The position numbers were made by a program, and so were the translations under genes. The notes below the pieces were generated by a model that made no database searches, was not told the origin of the DNA, and worked only from the letters and a program-made list of their open reading frames with translations. This document shows, piece after piece, positions 16,023 to 23,230 of a DNA stretch of 60,908 nt; positions within the stretch are counted from its first letter, which is position 1, and each line of letters opens with the position of its first letter. The DNA comes from Halorutilus salinus (lineage in GTDB: Archaea; Halobacteriota; Halobacteria; Halobacteriales; Halorutilaceae). Where the stretch lies: assembly GCF_026242195.1 (NCBI RefSeq), contig NZ_RKLV01000012.1:1-60908 (forward strand), in the 5' to 3' direction.

Positions 16023-16101
16023 ACCGTACACAAAGTGGTTACGTGTATAAATCCTATCGCAAGGTTAAGAAACACACCACTGTGTCACGAGCAAGCCAGT
16101 A

Positions 16102-16149
16102 TCTTACCAAACATTTCGTCGATATGGAAGATTCCGTGTTAGGTAAGAA
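16102..16149. repeat. Bipartite inverted repeat, copy B
   Basis: TCTTACCAAAC (16102-16112) and GTTAGGTAAGAA (16138-16149), 25 bases apart, about 80 bases upstream of the 16022 start. The two arm types are swapped relative to copies A, C and D, so this copy is in reverse orientation. Confidence 0.7.
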
Positions 16150-16232
16150 GAAGATGTAGACTACTGCTGCTCTTGAAGATAGTAACGGCAGCTGGGAGGA
16201 GAGGGCCGCTAAGGTCTCTGAGCGTAGGGGGG

Positions 16233-16589
16233 ACACACCCTTTTCGATATGTTTTGTATATTATAACCAACCAACCTAACCTATAACAAATAGATTTATA
16301 TATTATTATAGAGATTCTTACGTTTCCTTAGACAGAACTCCGAATTAAACAGGTTGAGTGCGGTTTCTACGTCGAACATATCGGATTTTACCCCAACATA
16401 TCGAAAAGGGTGTCCCCCCGTTCAAATACTCTATAGCTGAGATAACCGACAGAAGAAGATACTAAACGAAGAACTAGACGATAGCTCTGAACGGAACATA
16501 TCGAAAGGGGTGTGTACAAATAGAACATATCGAAAAGGGTGTGTACATATCGAAAGGGGTGGGGGTTATTCGAAAGGGGTATTTAAAGA
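16233..16589. other. Probable replication origin with iterons, left side
   Basis: Iterons of consensus AACATATCGAAAAGGGTGT occur upstream of orc1. One is inverted (16233-16253). Direct copies are at 16395-16413, 16494-16517, 16523-16546 and 16545-16564, with shorter forms at 16374-16384 and 16566-16580. Between the inverted and direct copies lies an AT-rich tract (about 16251-16320), a plausible unwinding element. The last iteron touches the TATTTAAA box (16580-16587) of orc1, so the initiator may repress its own gene. Orc1-binding repeats beside orc1 are the standard haloarchaeal origin layout, but this iteron is not the usual chromosomal ORB sequence. Confidence 0.85.
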
Positions 16590-16630
16590 AGCAGGGAAAA
16601 ACTAATACTATCCTACTTCATTTTATCGTT

Positions 16631-17935
16631 ATGACCGAAGACGATCTCAACCCAATCGAAAGTATTCTTCTGGAAGAGGGTGAGAAAGAATCCAAACTAA
16701 TCGAAAACAGAAAACTTCTCGATCCTACCTACATCGTCGATGAAGATAGGATAGTAGGAAGGGACGAACAATTAAACAAAGTCGCGAGAGCTCTAAGAGT
16801 CATCCTTGAAGGAGACCGAGCAGCTAACCTCTTCCTCTACGGACCTTCTGGAACCGGAAAGTCACTGATAACAAAAGCCGTCTGTAGAAACCTCAAAAAC
16901 CTCTCTGAAGATAACGGAATACGTCTAGGAACAGTCGAAATGAACTGTCGTAACCTAAAGACTCTAGACACGGCAGTCCACGAGATGGGGGAAGAAACAG
17001 CTAAAGAAGCAGGTACCGACTACGACGTCCCTCGACGGGGATACTCTACAGAATACAAGTACGACAAACTCTTCGAGTTAGTCGAAGAAAACTTTGACTC
17101 TCTTATCTATATCTTCAACGAACTTGATATGCTATCGGGTAGATCTGACAAAGACGAACCTGCTTTCTCCCGTCTTCTATACACTCTCTCCAGGCTAGAG
17201 GAAACTAGATCTCTTTCTACCAACGTAACTACGATAGCTATCTCGAACGACACCCGCCTCATGGACCAGATAGACAGCAGAGCAGAAAGCACATTCTCTC
17301 CCGAAGAGATCCATTTCGATGACTATGACGCCAACCAACTTCGTTCTATACTTGACCGTCGACGAGATGCTTTTCGAGAAGGTGTTCTCTCAGAGAGTAC
17401 CCTACCTTTGGCTGCCGCTCTCGCAGCTCAAGACCACGGAGACGCGAGGAAGGCTATAGATCTCCTCCGTATCTCCGGCGACATGGCTGAATTGGATAAC
17501 GAACAAGAAGTAACTGAAGAACACGTCAAACGAGCCCAGAAAAAGATAGAGGAAAGCCGAGTTCTCGAGGTCATAAGAGGTCTTTCTCCCCAGAAGAAGT
17601 ATAGCCTGTACTCGACGGCTAAGGTCGCGAGTATGGCCGAAAACAGGACCGCTCGGAGTGTAGAAGGATATCGGGTCTACCAGCATATGATGGATGAGAT
17701 AGATGCTGACAAGCGGATTAAAGAGACTTACACGAACAAGCTGAAGGAACTCTCGACTTACTCTCTGTTGAACTGGGAACGGAACAGCGAGGGACCTTCC
17801 TCCGGTGCGTTCTTAGAGTTCAAATTCGAGACTGATTTGGACGCTATCGTGGAGACGTTAGAACAGGAGGAGTGGTACAATAGGCTCGACGAGAGTCGGT
17901 TACGCCAGACTATACGAGAGAGCTTCACCCGCTGA
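16631..17935 (+). CDS. orc1: Orc1/Cdc6 replication initiator
   Basis: AAA+ ATPase with Walker A YGPSGTGKS (near residue 70-78 from ATG 16631), Walker B region LIYIFNELDML, sensor 1 TTIAISNDTRLMD, and a C-terminal winged helix (YSLYSTAKVASMAENRTARS). The Walker B aspartate that precedes the glutamate in most Orc1 proteins is Asn here (FNEL rather than LDEI), a departure worth noting. The gene is flanked by iterons on both sides, so it is the best candidate for the plasmid initiator. ATG 16631 is 43 bases after the TATA box. A second Orc1-like protein at 52438-53442 belongs to a different module. Confidence 0.9.
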   Translation: MTEDDLNPIESILLEEGEKESKLIENRKLLDPTYIVDEDRIVGRDEQLNKVARALRVILEGDRAANLFLYGPSGTGKSLITKAVCRNLKNLSEDNGIRLGTVEMNCRNLKTLDTAVHEMGEETAKEAGTDYDVPRRGYSTEYKYDKLFELVEENFDSLIYIFNELDMLSGRSDKDEPAFSRLLYTLSRLEETRSLSTNVTTIAISNDTRLMDQIDSRAESTFSPEEIHFDDYDANQLRSILDRRRDAFREGVLSESTLPLAAALAAQDHGDARKAIDLLRISGDMAELDNEQEVTEEHVKRAQKKIEESRVLEVIRGLSPQKKYSLYSTAKVASMAENRTARSVEGYRVYQHMMDEIDADKRIKETYTNKLKELSTYSLLNWERNSEGPSSGAFLEFKFETDLDAIVETLEQEEWYNRLDESRLRQTIRESFTR

Positions 17936-17957
17936 ACTTTGAACTCGCCGACATCCA

Positions 17958-18040
17958 GAACATATCGAAAAGGGTGTGTACAAGTCGAAAGGGGTGGGGG
18001 TTATTCGAAATACCCCCCGACAATTCGAAAAGGGTGTTTC
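17958..18040. other. Iterons downstream of orc1
   Basis: Four more iterons: a full copy (17958-17981, GAACATATCGAAAAGGGTGT and on) and three shorter ones with core TCGAAA (about 17984-18000, 18004-18018 and 18024-18040). Together with 16233-16589 they bracket orc1, so the functional origin may include both flanks. Confidence 0.8.
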
Positions 18041-18126
18041 TTTTTTATTCTCTGGTTTGCCGTCGACTCGGAGAGTTCTTATACTGATGTTAGGGGACTC
18101 TGCCTCACTCAGTTCCCTCACTCTAT

Positions 18127-18174
18127 TTCTTACCTAACACACTCTCTTACAAATCGGGTTAATGTTTGGTAAGA
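18127..18174. repeat. Bipartite inverted repeat, copy C
   Basis: TTCTTACCTAAC (18127-18138) and GTTTGGTAAGA (18164-18174), 25 bases apart, upstream of the small gene at 18249. Confidence 0.75.
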
Positions 18175-18248
18175 CTACTGGCCTCTACCCTAGAACGCTC
18201 TGATCACCGTGGAAACTACTATACCCTTACTTTGATTATTCGTATGAG

Positions 18249-18569
18249 ATGACAGATGATGAACTGAAGATAGAGTTACGCAAGAGTACAGAACCATCGA
18301 AAAACGTCGAAGAGAGGTGGGAACGACTGAAAACCAAGGCTAATGCACTCGAGTGGGAAGACAAAGTAGACGTAGCAAAATCTCGGAAGGGTACACCAAA
18401 GGTAATAAATATAGATGTAGCAGAGAGCCGAGGGAATACATCTGAATCGAACTCATATCAAAGAGCGAAAGAGTGGATGAACTGGGCGTCGGAAAGAGGA
18501 CTAAATACTCGGATAAAAGAGAAAGAAGACCACCGGGGTCGTTTACAGATGAGACAGCAGAATGCCTGA
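18249..18569 (+). CDS. Hypothetical small basic-acidic helical protein
   Basis: A 106-residue charged, helical protein (KNVEERWERLKTKANALEWE; YQRAKEWMNWASERGLNTRI) with no family that I recognise. It lies between the origin repeats and an IS remnant. Its stop codon falls inside a strong hairpin. Promoter region has copy C of the bipartite repeat. Confidence 0.5.
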   Translation: MTDDELKIELRKSTEPSKNVEERWERLKTKANALEWEDKVDVAKSRKGTPKVINIDVAESRGNTSESNSYQRAKEWMNWASERGLNTRIKEKEDHRGRLQMRQQNA

Positions 18570-18584
18570 CCCTTTAGGGTCAGG
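18565..18584 (+). terminator. Hairpin at end of the 18249 gene
   Basis: CCTGACCC (18565-18572) and GGGTCAGG (18577-18584) form a perfect 8-bp stem with a TTTA loop and overlap the stop codon. No long T-run follows, so this may be an mRNA 3' stabiliser rather than a terminator. Confidence 0.45.
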
Positions 18585-18679
18585 ATGAATACGTCATGCT
18601 ATTTGACTTAACCAATTTGTATGCCTTAACCGGATATTCAGCACAAAGAATATATTGCTCAAATGTATATTGGATGTAA

Positions 18680-18950
18680 CCGCCGTAACATTAGGTTGAC
18701 GTAAGCGGAAACTCGCAGGCTGAACAACCTGCCGTCGGGCAAGGTCTTCGACCTTGCGAAGACACGCTCACCATGAGTGGGGAGATAGGCACGTTTGACC
18801 GTGCTGTACGGGCTGTAAACCACGCCTTCGGTAATAATTAGGCGGGAACCTACGACACGGCTTCCGAAAGGAAACTTGACCGTTAGGAAACGCCCAACCT
18901 TAATTTCCGCTTCGCGGATTCCTCCGTCTTCAGGCGGAGGAGGAGGTCAA
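18680..18950 (+). mobile_element. Remnant of IS1341-type (tnpB) element, 3' end
   Basis: The segment 18917-18950 matches the right end of the tnpB remnant at 58.3 kb (reverse complement of 58334-58367) at 32 of 34 positions, including the hairpin CCTCCGTC/GGCGGAGG. The preceding about 230 bases are GC-richer than their surroundings, are hairpin-rich (GGTCTTCGACC; GCCTTCGG...) and encode no TnpB. This is the region where the guide-RNA scaffold of TnpB elements lies. Thus a 3' fragment with the RNA part but no protein gene remains. It appears to have truncated the gene that continues at 18960. Confidence 0.6.
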
Positions 18951-18959
18951 TACAAATCG

Positions 18960-19280
18960 ATGGTCAATGCCTTCTCCGACCTCGCCATTTGGGAGCCTGA
19001 TGAAGACCTCCAGAGTAACTACGTCTCTTTCATGGAATTGAATGAGGAGATACGGGATATACTCTCAGACTATACTGATGAAGACATTCATTTATGGGAT
19101 ATAGAGCACGCATTCTGGTTCTGGCAGCAACGCGAAAAGTTCGAAGAGGACGCAGAAGAGAAAGAGTCTGTAACAGGCGGTACTTCGGTAGGGGTGACTA
19201 AGCCGAAGACTATCCCTGATAGCTATATTCCGCCGATAGTGTCTGTCCTACCCGAGTTGTCGCGAGGGAAGACGGAATAG
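18960..19280 (+). CDS. Hypothetical protein, probably 5'-truncated
   Basis: About 106 acidic residues (MVNAFSDLAIWEPDEDLQSN...DIEHAFWFWQQREKFEEDAE) that begin directly at the edge of the IS remnant. The frame is open through the IS end from 18876, which suggests that the original N-terminus was replaced. The stop is five bases before the FokI-like nuclease gene, so this may be the last part of the recognition or partner subunit of that enzyme. No domain is recognised. Confidence 0.45.
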   Translation: MVNAFSDLAIWEPDEDLQSNYVSFMELNEEIRDILSDYTDEDIHLWDIEHAFWFWQQREKFEEDAEEKESVTGGTSVGVTKPKTIPDSYIPPIVSVLPELSRGKTE

Positions 19281-19285
19281 CAGAG

Positions 19286-19801
19286 ATGACAGGACAGAGT
19301 GTTGAGAACCTCTTTGAGAACCGTCTCGCGAAGTGTTTTGAAATGCTGGGTTTCGAGGTCGATAACTTGGGTCAGGGTAGAGGTCGGCGTCCTGATGGGA
19401 TAGCGAAAAACGAGAAGGATAGATATGCGATAATCTATGACGCGAAGTCGACCGAAGACAGCTTCTCGTTGAATACCGCGCAGGAGAGGAAGTTCCAGGA
19501 CTATATCAACCGTGAAGTTCCGAAGTTGCGTCGACAGGGGTTCCAGAACGTCTACTTTGCTGTCATTTCGAGTGAGTTTGACGGTGAGGCTAAGGAAGTA
19601 ATCAAGAGCTTGAAGATAGATACGGATATCCAGGAGGTACTGTTGATGGAAGCGGAGGCTCTGCTGAAGATACTGGAGAAAGATCTCCGAGACGTAGAGT
19701 TTGATTTGGGCTCTGGATACGACCGAGCCGGCTTCCAAGATATCCTGACGGAAAGTGGTATACTCGATACGGGTAAGGTACAGGAAGAGTTAGGAGTCTG
19801 A
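19286..19801 (+). CDS. FokI-type PD-(D/E)XK nuclease domain protein
   Basis: RRPDGIAKNEKDRYAIIYDA followed by KSTEDSFSLNTAQERKFQDY reproduces the order of the FokI cleavage domain: catalytic Asp in PDG, Asp-x-Lys in YDAKS, then the helix with the Gln and Tyr of its dimer region. VYFAVISSEF and the helix LLMEAEALLKILEKDL also align with the FokI C-terminus. At 171 residues it is only the nuclease, with no DNA-recognition domain. FokI-type enzymes dimerise to cut, and the recognition part may have been lost with the upstream truncated gene. No methyltransferase is nearby. Confidence 0.75.
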   Translation: MTGQSVENLFENRLAKCFEMLGFEVDNLGQGRGRRPDGIAKNEKDRYAIIYDAKSTEDSFSLNTAQERKFQDYINREVPKLRRQGFQNVYFAVISSEFDGEAKEVIKSLKIDTDIQEVLLMEAEALLKILEKDLRDVEFDLGSGYDRAGFQDILTESGILDTGKVQEELGV

Positions 19802-20014
19802 ATCTTCCTTTGTGTCCACAGAGAATATATCCCCATTTTCCTCGACCACGTTCATCATGCCTCCTGCGTTCATCTGGGTTTCATCCATAAGTATCTCCTC
19901 TAACTTCTTCTGTAAGTCTCGTGCCTGAGCTTCGGAGAGCCAGATCTCATCTTCTTCAATCATCATATGAATCTGCTTTCCCTCCTCAGTTGGTATGAAA
20001 CCCCCTAGTAGCAA
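19790..20014 (-). CDS. Small hypothetical protein
   Basis: A small acidic protein with the pattern IHMMIEEDEIWLSEAQARDLQKKLEEIL, typical of short haloarchaeal proteins with a beta hairpin followed by a helix. The start is TTG 20014 or ATG 19966. It overlaps the 3' end of the FokI-like gene by 12 bases on the opposite strand. It marks the right end of the AT-rich left segment. Confidence 0.5.
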   Translation of the reverse strand: MLLGGFIPTEEGKQIHMMIEEDEIWLSEAQARDLQKKLEEILMDETQMNAGGMMNVVEENGDIFSVDTKEDSDS

Positions 20015-20079
20015 TATTTTTCTCTTTGTCAGTTAGTGACGGATATGCGCGGAAATTCTCTGAATCCATTAGAATCTGG

Positions 20080-20790
20080 TTAGCTAGACAACTGAAAGTA
20101 CCTTACGGACCACAACGCCCCGTGAATGAGGGCTGGGACAGCGAGGTTATCCGTGAGTTCGTATGCCACCCCGAGCACGAGTGCAAGGGTGAAGACCACA
20201 CCGATGTACACGAATTTCCCGTTTCCTTGAAGGGAGAAGACGTGTACCATCGCAAAGATGAGGCTGGCCAAGATGATTGCCCGAGCCGGGTGGAAGGATT
20301 CTCGCAACGTCCCCTGGATGACCCCTCGGTGCAGAAGTTCTTCACCGGGACCGACCAACAGGAACGAGAGTGGGATCAGTACCAGGAAGACAGCTGGGGC
20401 TTCTTGGCCGACCTCGATGATCTGATTGGTGGCCTGCTCGAATCCGAGATACGCGATAATCGCTGAGAGCGCGCGAACCGTAATCAGTAGCGAGATGAGT
20501 CCTCCGATGAACCATCCGATATCTCGTCGTGTCGGAATACGTAGTTGAATGAAGCCTACACCTCGTTCGCTGATCCGTAAATAGATGAGCGCGACGCCTC
20601 CGAACGCCACCCCCTGGAGTAATACCGTGCTCAGGCCGAGACGCAACGCTGGTCGATTCTGGAGCTGAACTCCGACCAGAGAGAGCAACTGTGACACGAC
20701 CGTTAGGAGCAGCGCTCCAGCTACGAGACTCCCGAATCCGATCCCGATGGTTACTCCCACGGCACGGAGCCGTTCTTGCAGTGTCGTCAT
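20080..20790 (-). CDS. CPBP family intramembrane metalloprotease
   Basis: A membrane protein with about seven hydrophobic segments and the CPBP/Abi signature VGPGEELLHRGVIQGTLRES (paired Glu plus Arg), followed by the second and third conserved helices (LASLIFAMVHVFS; AVPALIHGALWS) carrying His. These proteins cleave within membranes, usually prenylated or anchored substrates; the substrate here is unknown. It is the last gene of a minus-strand series at the left edge of the GC-rich island and overlaps the DUF1405 gene by four bases. Confidence 0.85.
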   Translation of the reverse strand: MTTLQERLRAVGVTIGIGFGSLVAGALLLTVVSQLLSLVGVQLQNRPALRLGLSTVLLQGVAFGGVALIYLRISERGVGFIQLRIPTRRDIGWFIGGLISLLITVRALSAIIAYLGFEQATNQIIEVGQEAPAVFLVLIPLSFLLVGPGEELLHRGVIQGTLRESFHPARAIILASLIFAMVHVFSLQGNGKFVYIGVVFTLALVLGVAYELTDNLAVPALIHGALWSVRYFQLSS

Positions 20791-21518
20791 GACTCACCCC
20801 CTCCGTCAGGTCTGTCGTTTGGTGGGTCGCCTCCAAGCGGGGCGGGAGACCGTTGAACTTCGACTTTCTTCACCCGTGTGGCGAGGGCCAGGAACGTCGC
20901 CGCGAGTGTAAGCGTGACTGCTGCCGCTGCGGCGAGATCGTGGGCTCGTAGTGAATGGTCAAGTGTCGTGCCGACGAGTTCGGCCCGAAGAAACGTGTGA
21001 TGGAACTCTCCGACGAGGGGCGCAAAGTAGTCCACGACGTCGTTAAGTCCGTACCAAACGGTGGCGACAGCGACCGCACCGACCGGAAATTCGGCATAGC
21101 GATAGATCAGGAACGACTGCAGACTCATCGCAAGATGGCTCACAATGAGGAACCAGTAGAGCCAGGGTTCGATGCCGCCCGCCCCATTGAGAAACAGCTG
21201 GACGAACGGCGTCCAGAGGCCGAGCTTGATGTTTCCGAAGAAGGCGAGCATGTGGAGCCATTCGACATCGTAGTCCAATTTCCACGCGGCAAGGCTGAGC
21301 GCGATGAACAGCGTCGCTCCGGGACTATCGGGAACGAACGGCCACATCACGAGTGGGGTCTGTGCGAACTGGAAGCGATAGTACCAGAATCCGAACGCGG
21401 TCCCCGCGAGATTGATCGCCACTATAACCCACGCGTAGTGGAGTGCGAGGTCCTCGAGACGCTGTGGGAGTGGTGCTACGTAGGCAGGTAGACGAGCTGA
21501 CCGTGTTGGAGATGACAT
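20787..21518 (-). CDS. DUF1405 family membrane protein
   Basis: A multi-pass membrane protein with the DUF1405 features GFWYYRFQFAQTPLVMWPFV and PDSPGATLF, then FFGNIKLGLWTPFVQLF and YGLNDVVDYFAP. Function is unknown; it is common in haloarchaea and Bacillus. ATG 21518 is chosen over an upstream start that would run into the next gene. Gene order with Met-rich, DUF63 and CopA genes places it in a copper island operon. Confidence 0.85.
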   Translation of the reverse strand: MSSPTRSARLPAYVAPLPQRLEDLALHYAWVIVAINLAGTAFGFWYYRFQFAQTPLVMWPFVPDSPGATLFIALSLAAWKLDYDVEWLHMLAFFGNIKLGLWTPFVQLFLNGAGGIEPWLYWFLIVSHLAMSLQSFLIYRYAEFPVGAVAVATVWYGLNDVVDYFAPLVGEFHHTFLRAELVGTTLDHSLRAHDLAAAAAVTLTLAATFLALATRVKKVEVQRSPAPLGGDPPNDRPDGGGES

Positions 21519-21523
21519 AACGT

Positions 21524-21988
21524 TCACATCCCGGAATCGTCTGTGCTTCGATTCGTCATAATGAGCCCGCTGATGAGCATCAGGAATGCCAGGGCGACCA
21601 TCCCGAGATCCCATCCCATTCCTGCGGTCATCGTCGAACCCATGCTTCCCTCCATACCACCGTTTATCCCTGATTCCATACCGCCGCTCATTCCCATCCC
21701 CCAGTTTGAGCTTCCGGTGATTCCTACCAGAACCTGATTAAGCAACATTAGCAGCGAATAAGCGATCATTAGCGGACCGCTCGCAGTTCCTAGTCGGTCT
21801 GCGTAGGGCGTCAGCAACACAACACCATGAACAACGACAACCACACCGAGGATCGCCATCAAGAGGCCACTATTCGAACTCATCATCCCGCTACTGCCAG
21901 TCACCGAGAGTAGCGAATAGAGTCCCGAAACTAGGGCGATTGCCGCACCGTACTGCCGTGTCGTAGTGTTCGTATTCATCGAGTCCAT
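21524..21988 (-). CDS. Membrane protein with Met/Gly-rich loop
   Basis: About four transmembrane segments; between the third and fourth lies a loop of repeated MSGGMESGINGGMEGSMGST type. Met-rich extracytoplasmic loops bind Cu(I) in copper transport proteins, so a copper-handling role fits its place between DUF1405 and DUF63 genes near copA. That role is inference. The start is ATG 21988, three bases from the DUF63 stop; ATG 21979 is an alternative. Confidence 0.7.
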   Translation of the reverse strand: MDSMNTNTTTRQYGAAIALVSGLYSLLSVTGSSGMMSSNSGLLMAILGVVVVVHGVVLLTPYADRLGTASGPLMIAYSLLMLLNQVLVGITGSSNWGMGMSGGMESGINGGMEGSMGSTMTAGMGWDLGMVALAFLMLISGLIMTNRSTDDSGM

Positions 21989-21990
21989 TG

Positions 21991-22992
21991 TTAGACCCCG
22001 AGCATCATCCGAAGTGACCCGCGTACACCCATCGGGAGCCCGATCGCCCCGATGAAGAACGTCATAAGCCACCACCACGTGTGATTCATCTCGTCTTTCG
22101 CATCAGCGAGATACCATACGATGCCGACAGTCACGACGAGCTTAAGGACGAACGTCGATCCGGAGAATCCAGTCGCCTGGTACACGAGATTCGTGACGAC
22201 CAGCTTGGGAGAGTAGCCGAGGAACGTCACACCGATGAGATTCTGCGCCCCGTCCCACACCTGGCCAAAGACGGCCAGCAGAATTAGCGGGTTTCGAAGG
22301 TGTGCGACATTAGCGAAACTCGCACCCCAGTAGTAGAGTGCGGTCACGCCGAGAGCAATCCCCGTCGTCGCGACAGGAACCCACAGGCGGAGCGGGGTCG
22401 ACGTCGAGAGACCGTGCCAAACTGCCCACCCGACGGCACCGACAGCCCACACCGACCCGACAAGCCCGACTGTTAGCGGGATCGAAGCGACATCCATGTC
22501 ACGCACGAGTGCACCGACGCCGAGCGCGAGGACGGTAACGGCTGTGACGACGAAGTAAATCGACGGCGTGATGAACCACACTGCGTAGTCCCCGAGCAGG
22601 CCAATGTCTTCGAGGGCGCGCATCGCCCCGCCGGCGATAATTATCGGGGCAAATCCGTAGGCAAGTCGTGCGTCGAACGTAACGTCGAGCTGGTCGAGAT
22701 ATGCCCGTAGTCCAGGGAGGCTGTACACGACCGCCGCGAGATAGGTCACCGTATTTACAGCGTTGTATCCCCGGACAGCACGAATTCCCTCGTGCGTGAC
22801 TGGCTGACTAGCCGCATCGGCGATGACTGGCCCCCAGAGGTACTGCCAGATGAACCGGTCGTAGACCAGCGTGGGGAATACGAGGAGGCCCGCCCCGACA
22901 AGGACGAGCGGGGCGAGCAGATACAGTGTCCACCATTCACGTGTGCCGGTCTCCGGCAGGGCAGTCTCTACGCGTCGCGTGACAGTACTCAC
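21991..22992 (-). CDS. DUF63 family membrane protein
   Basis: A polytopic membrane protein with the DUF63 hallmarks RFIWQYLWGPV, APIIIAGGAMRALEDIGLLG and GHLRNP-like AHLRNPL. DUF63 proteins are archaeal and of unknown function. GTG 22992 is chosen because it overlaps the upstream regulator stop codon in the GTGA arrangement typical of coupled genes; a longer N-terminus from 23040 would overlap that gene more. Confidence 0.85.
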   Translation of the reverse strand: MSTVTRRVETALPETGTREWWTLYLLAPLVLVGAGLLVFPTLVYDRFIWQYLWGPVIADAASQPVTHEGIRAVRGYNAVNTVTYLAAVVYSLPGLRAYLDQLDVTFDARLAYGFAPIIIAGGAMRALEDIGLLGDYAVWFITPSIYFVVTAVTVLALGVGALVRDMDVASIPLTVGLVGSVWAVGAVGWAVWHGLSTSTPLRLWVPVATTGIALGVTALYYWGASFANVAHLRNPLILLAVFGQVWDGAQNLIGVTFLGYSPKLVVTNLVYQATGFSGSTFVLKLVVTVGIVWYLADAKDEMNHTWWWLMTFFIGAIGLPMGVRGSLRMMLGV

Positions 22993-23213
22993 GACTCGTT
23001 CACCTCCAAGCGCCACGTTGTACTCTTTGAGCGCCCCCATTGTTCGAGTGAAACAGATGAGAGGTCGTCTTGGAGCTGGCTGAGATACTGTGCGACAGCT
23101 TTGGGCGAGCCATCGATGTCACTGGCGATCTCACGAGCCCGAAGGTATGTCGGTTCTGTACTGGCCGTTTCGACGAGATACCTCCGGACGGTTTTGCGGG
23201 AAATATTCGACAT
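22989..23213 (-). CDS. Small wHTH protein (DUF7123-like)
   Basis: A 74-residue winged-helix protein, SRKTVRRYLVETASTEPTYL followed by KAVAQYLSQLQDDLSSVSLE and WGRSKSTTWRLE. The WGxSxSTTWR end is typical of a haloarchaeal family that I recall as DUF7123. Likely regulator of the adjoining membrane-protein genes. It starts 18 bases after the CopA stop and so may be in the copA operon. Confidence 0.7.
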   Translation of the reverse strand: MSNISRKTVRRYLVETASTEPTYLRAREIASDIDGSPKAVAQYLSQLQDDLSSVSLEQWGRSKSTTWRLEVNES

Positions 23214-23230
23214 TGATATAGAGGTAGCGG

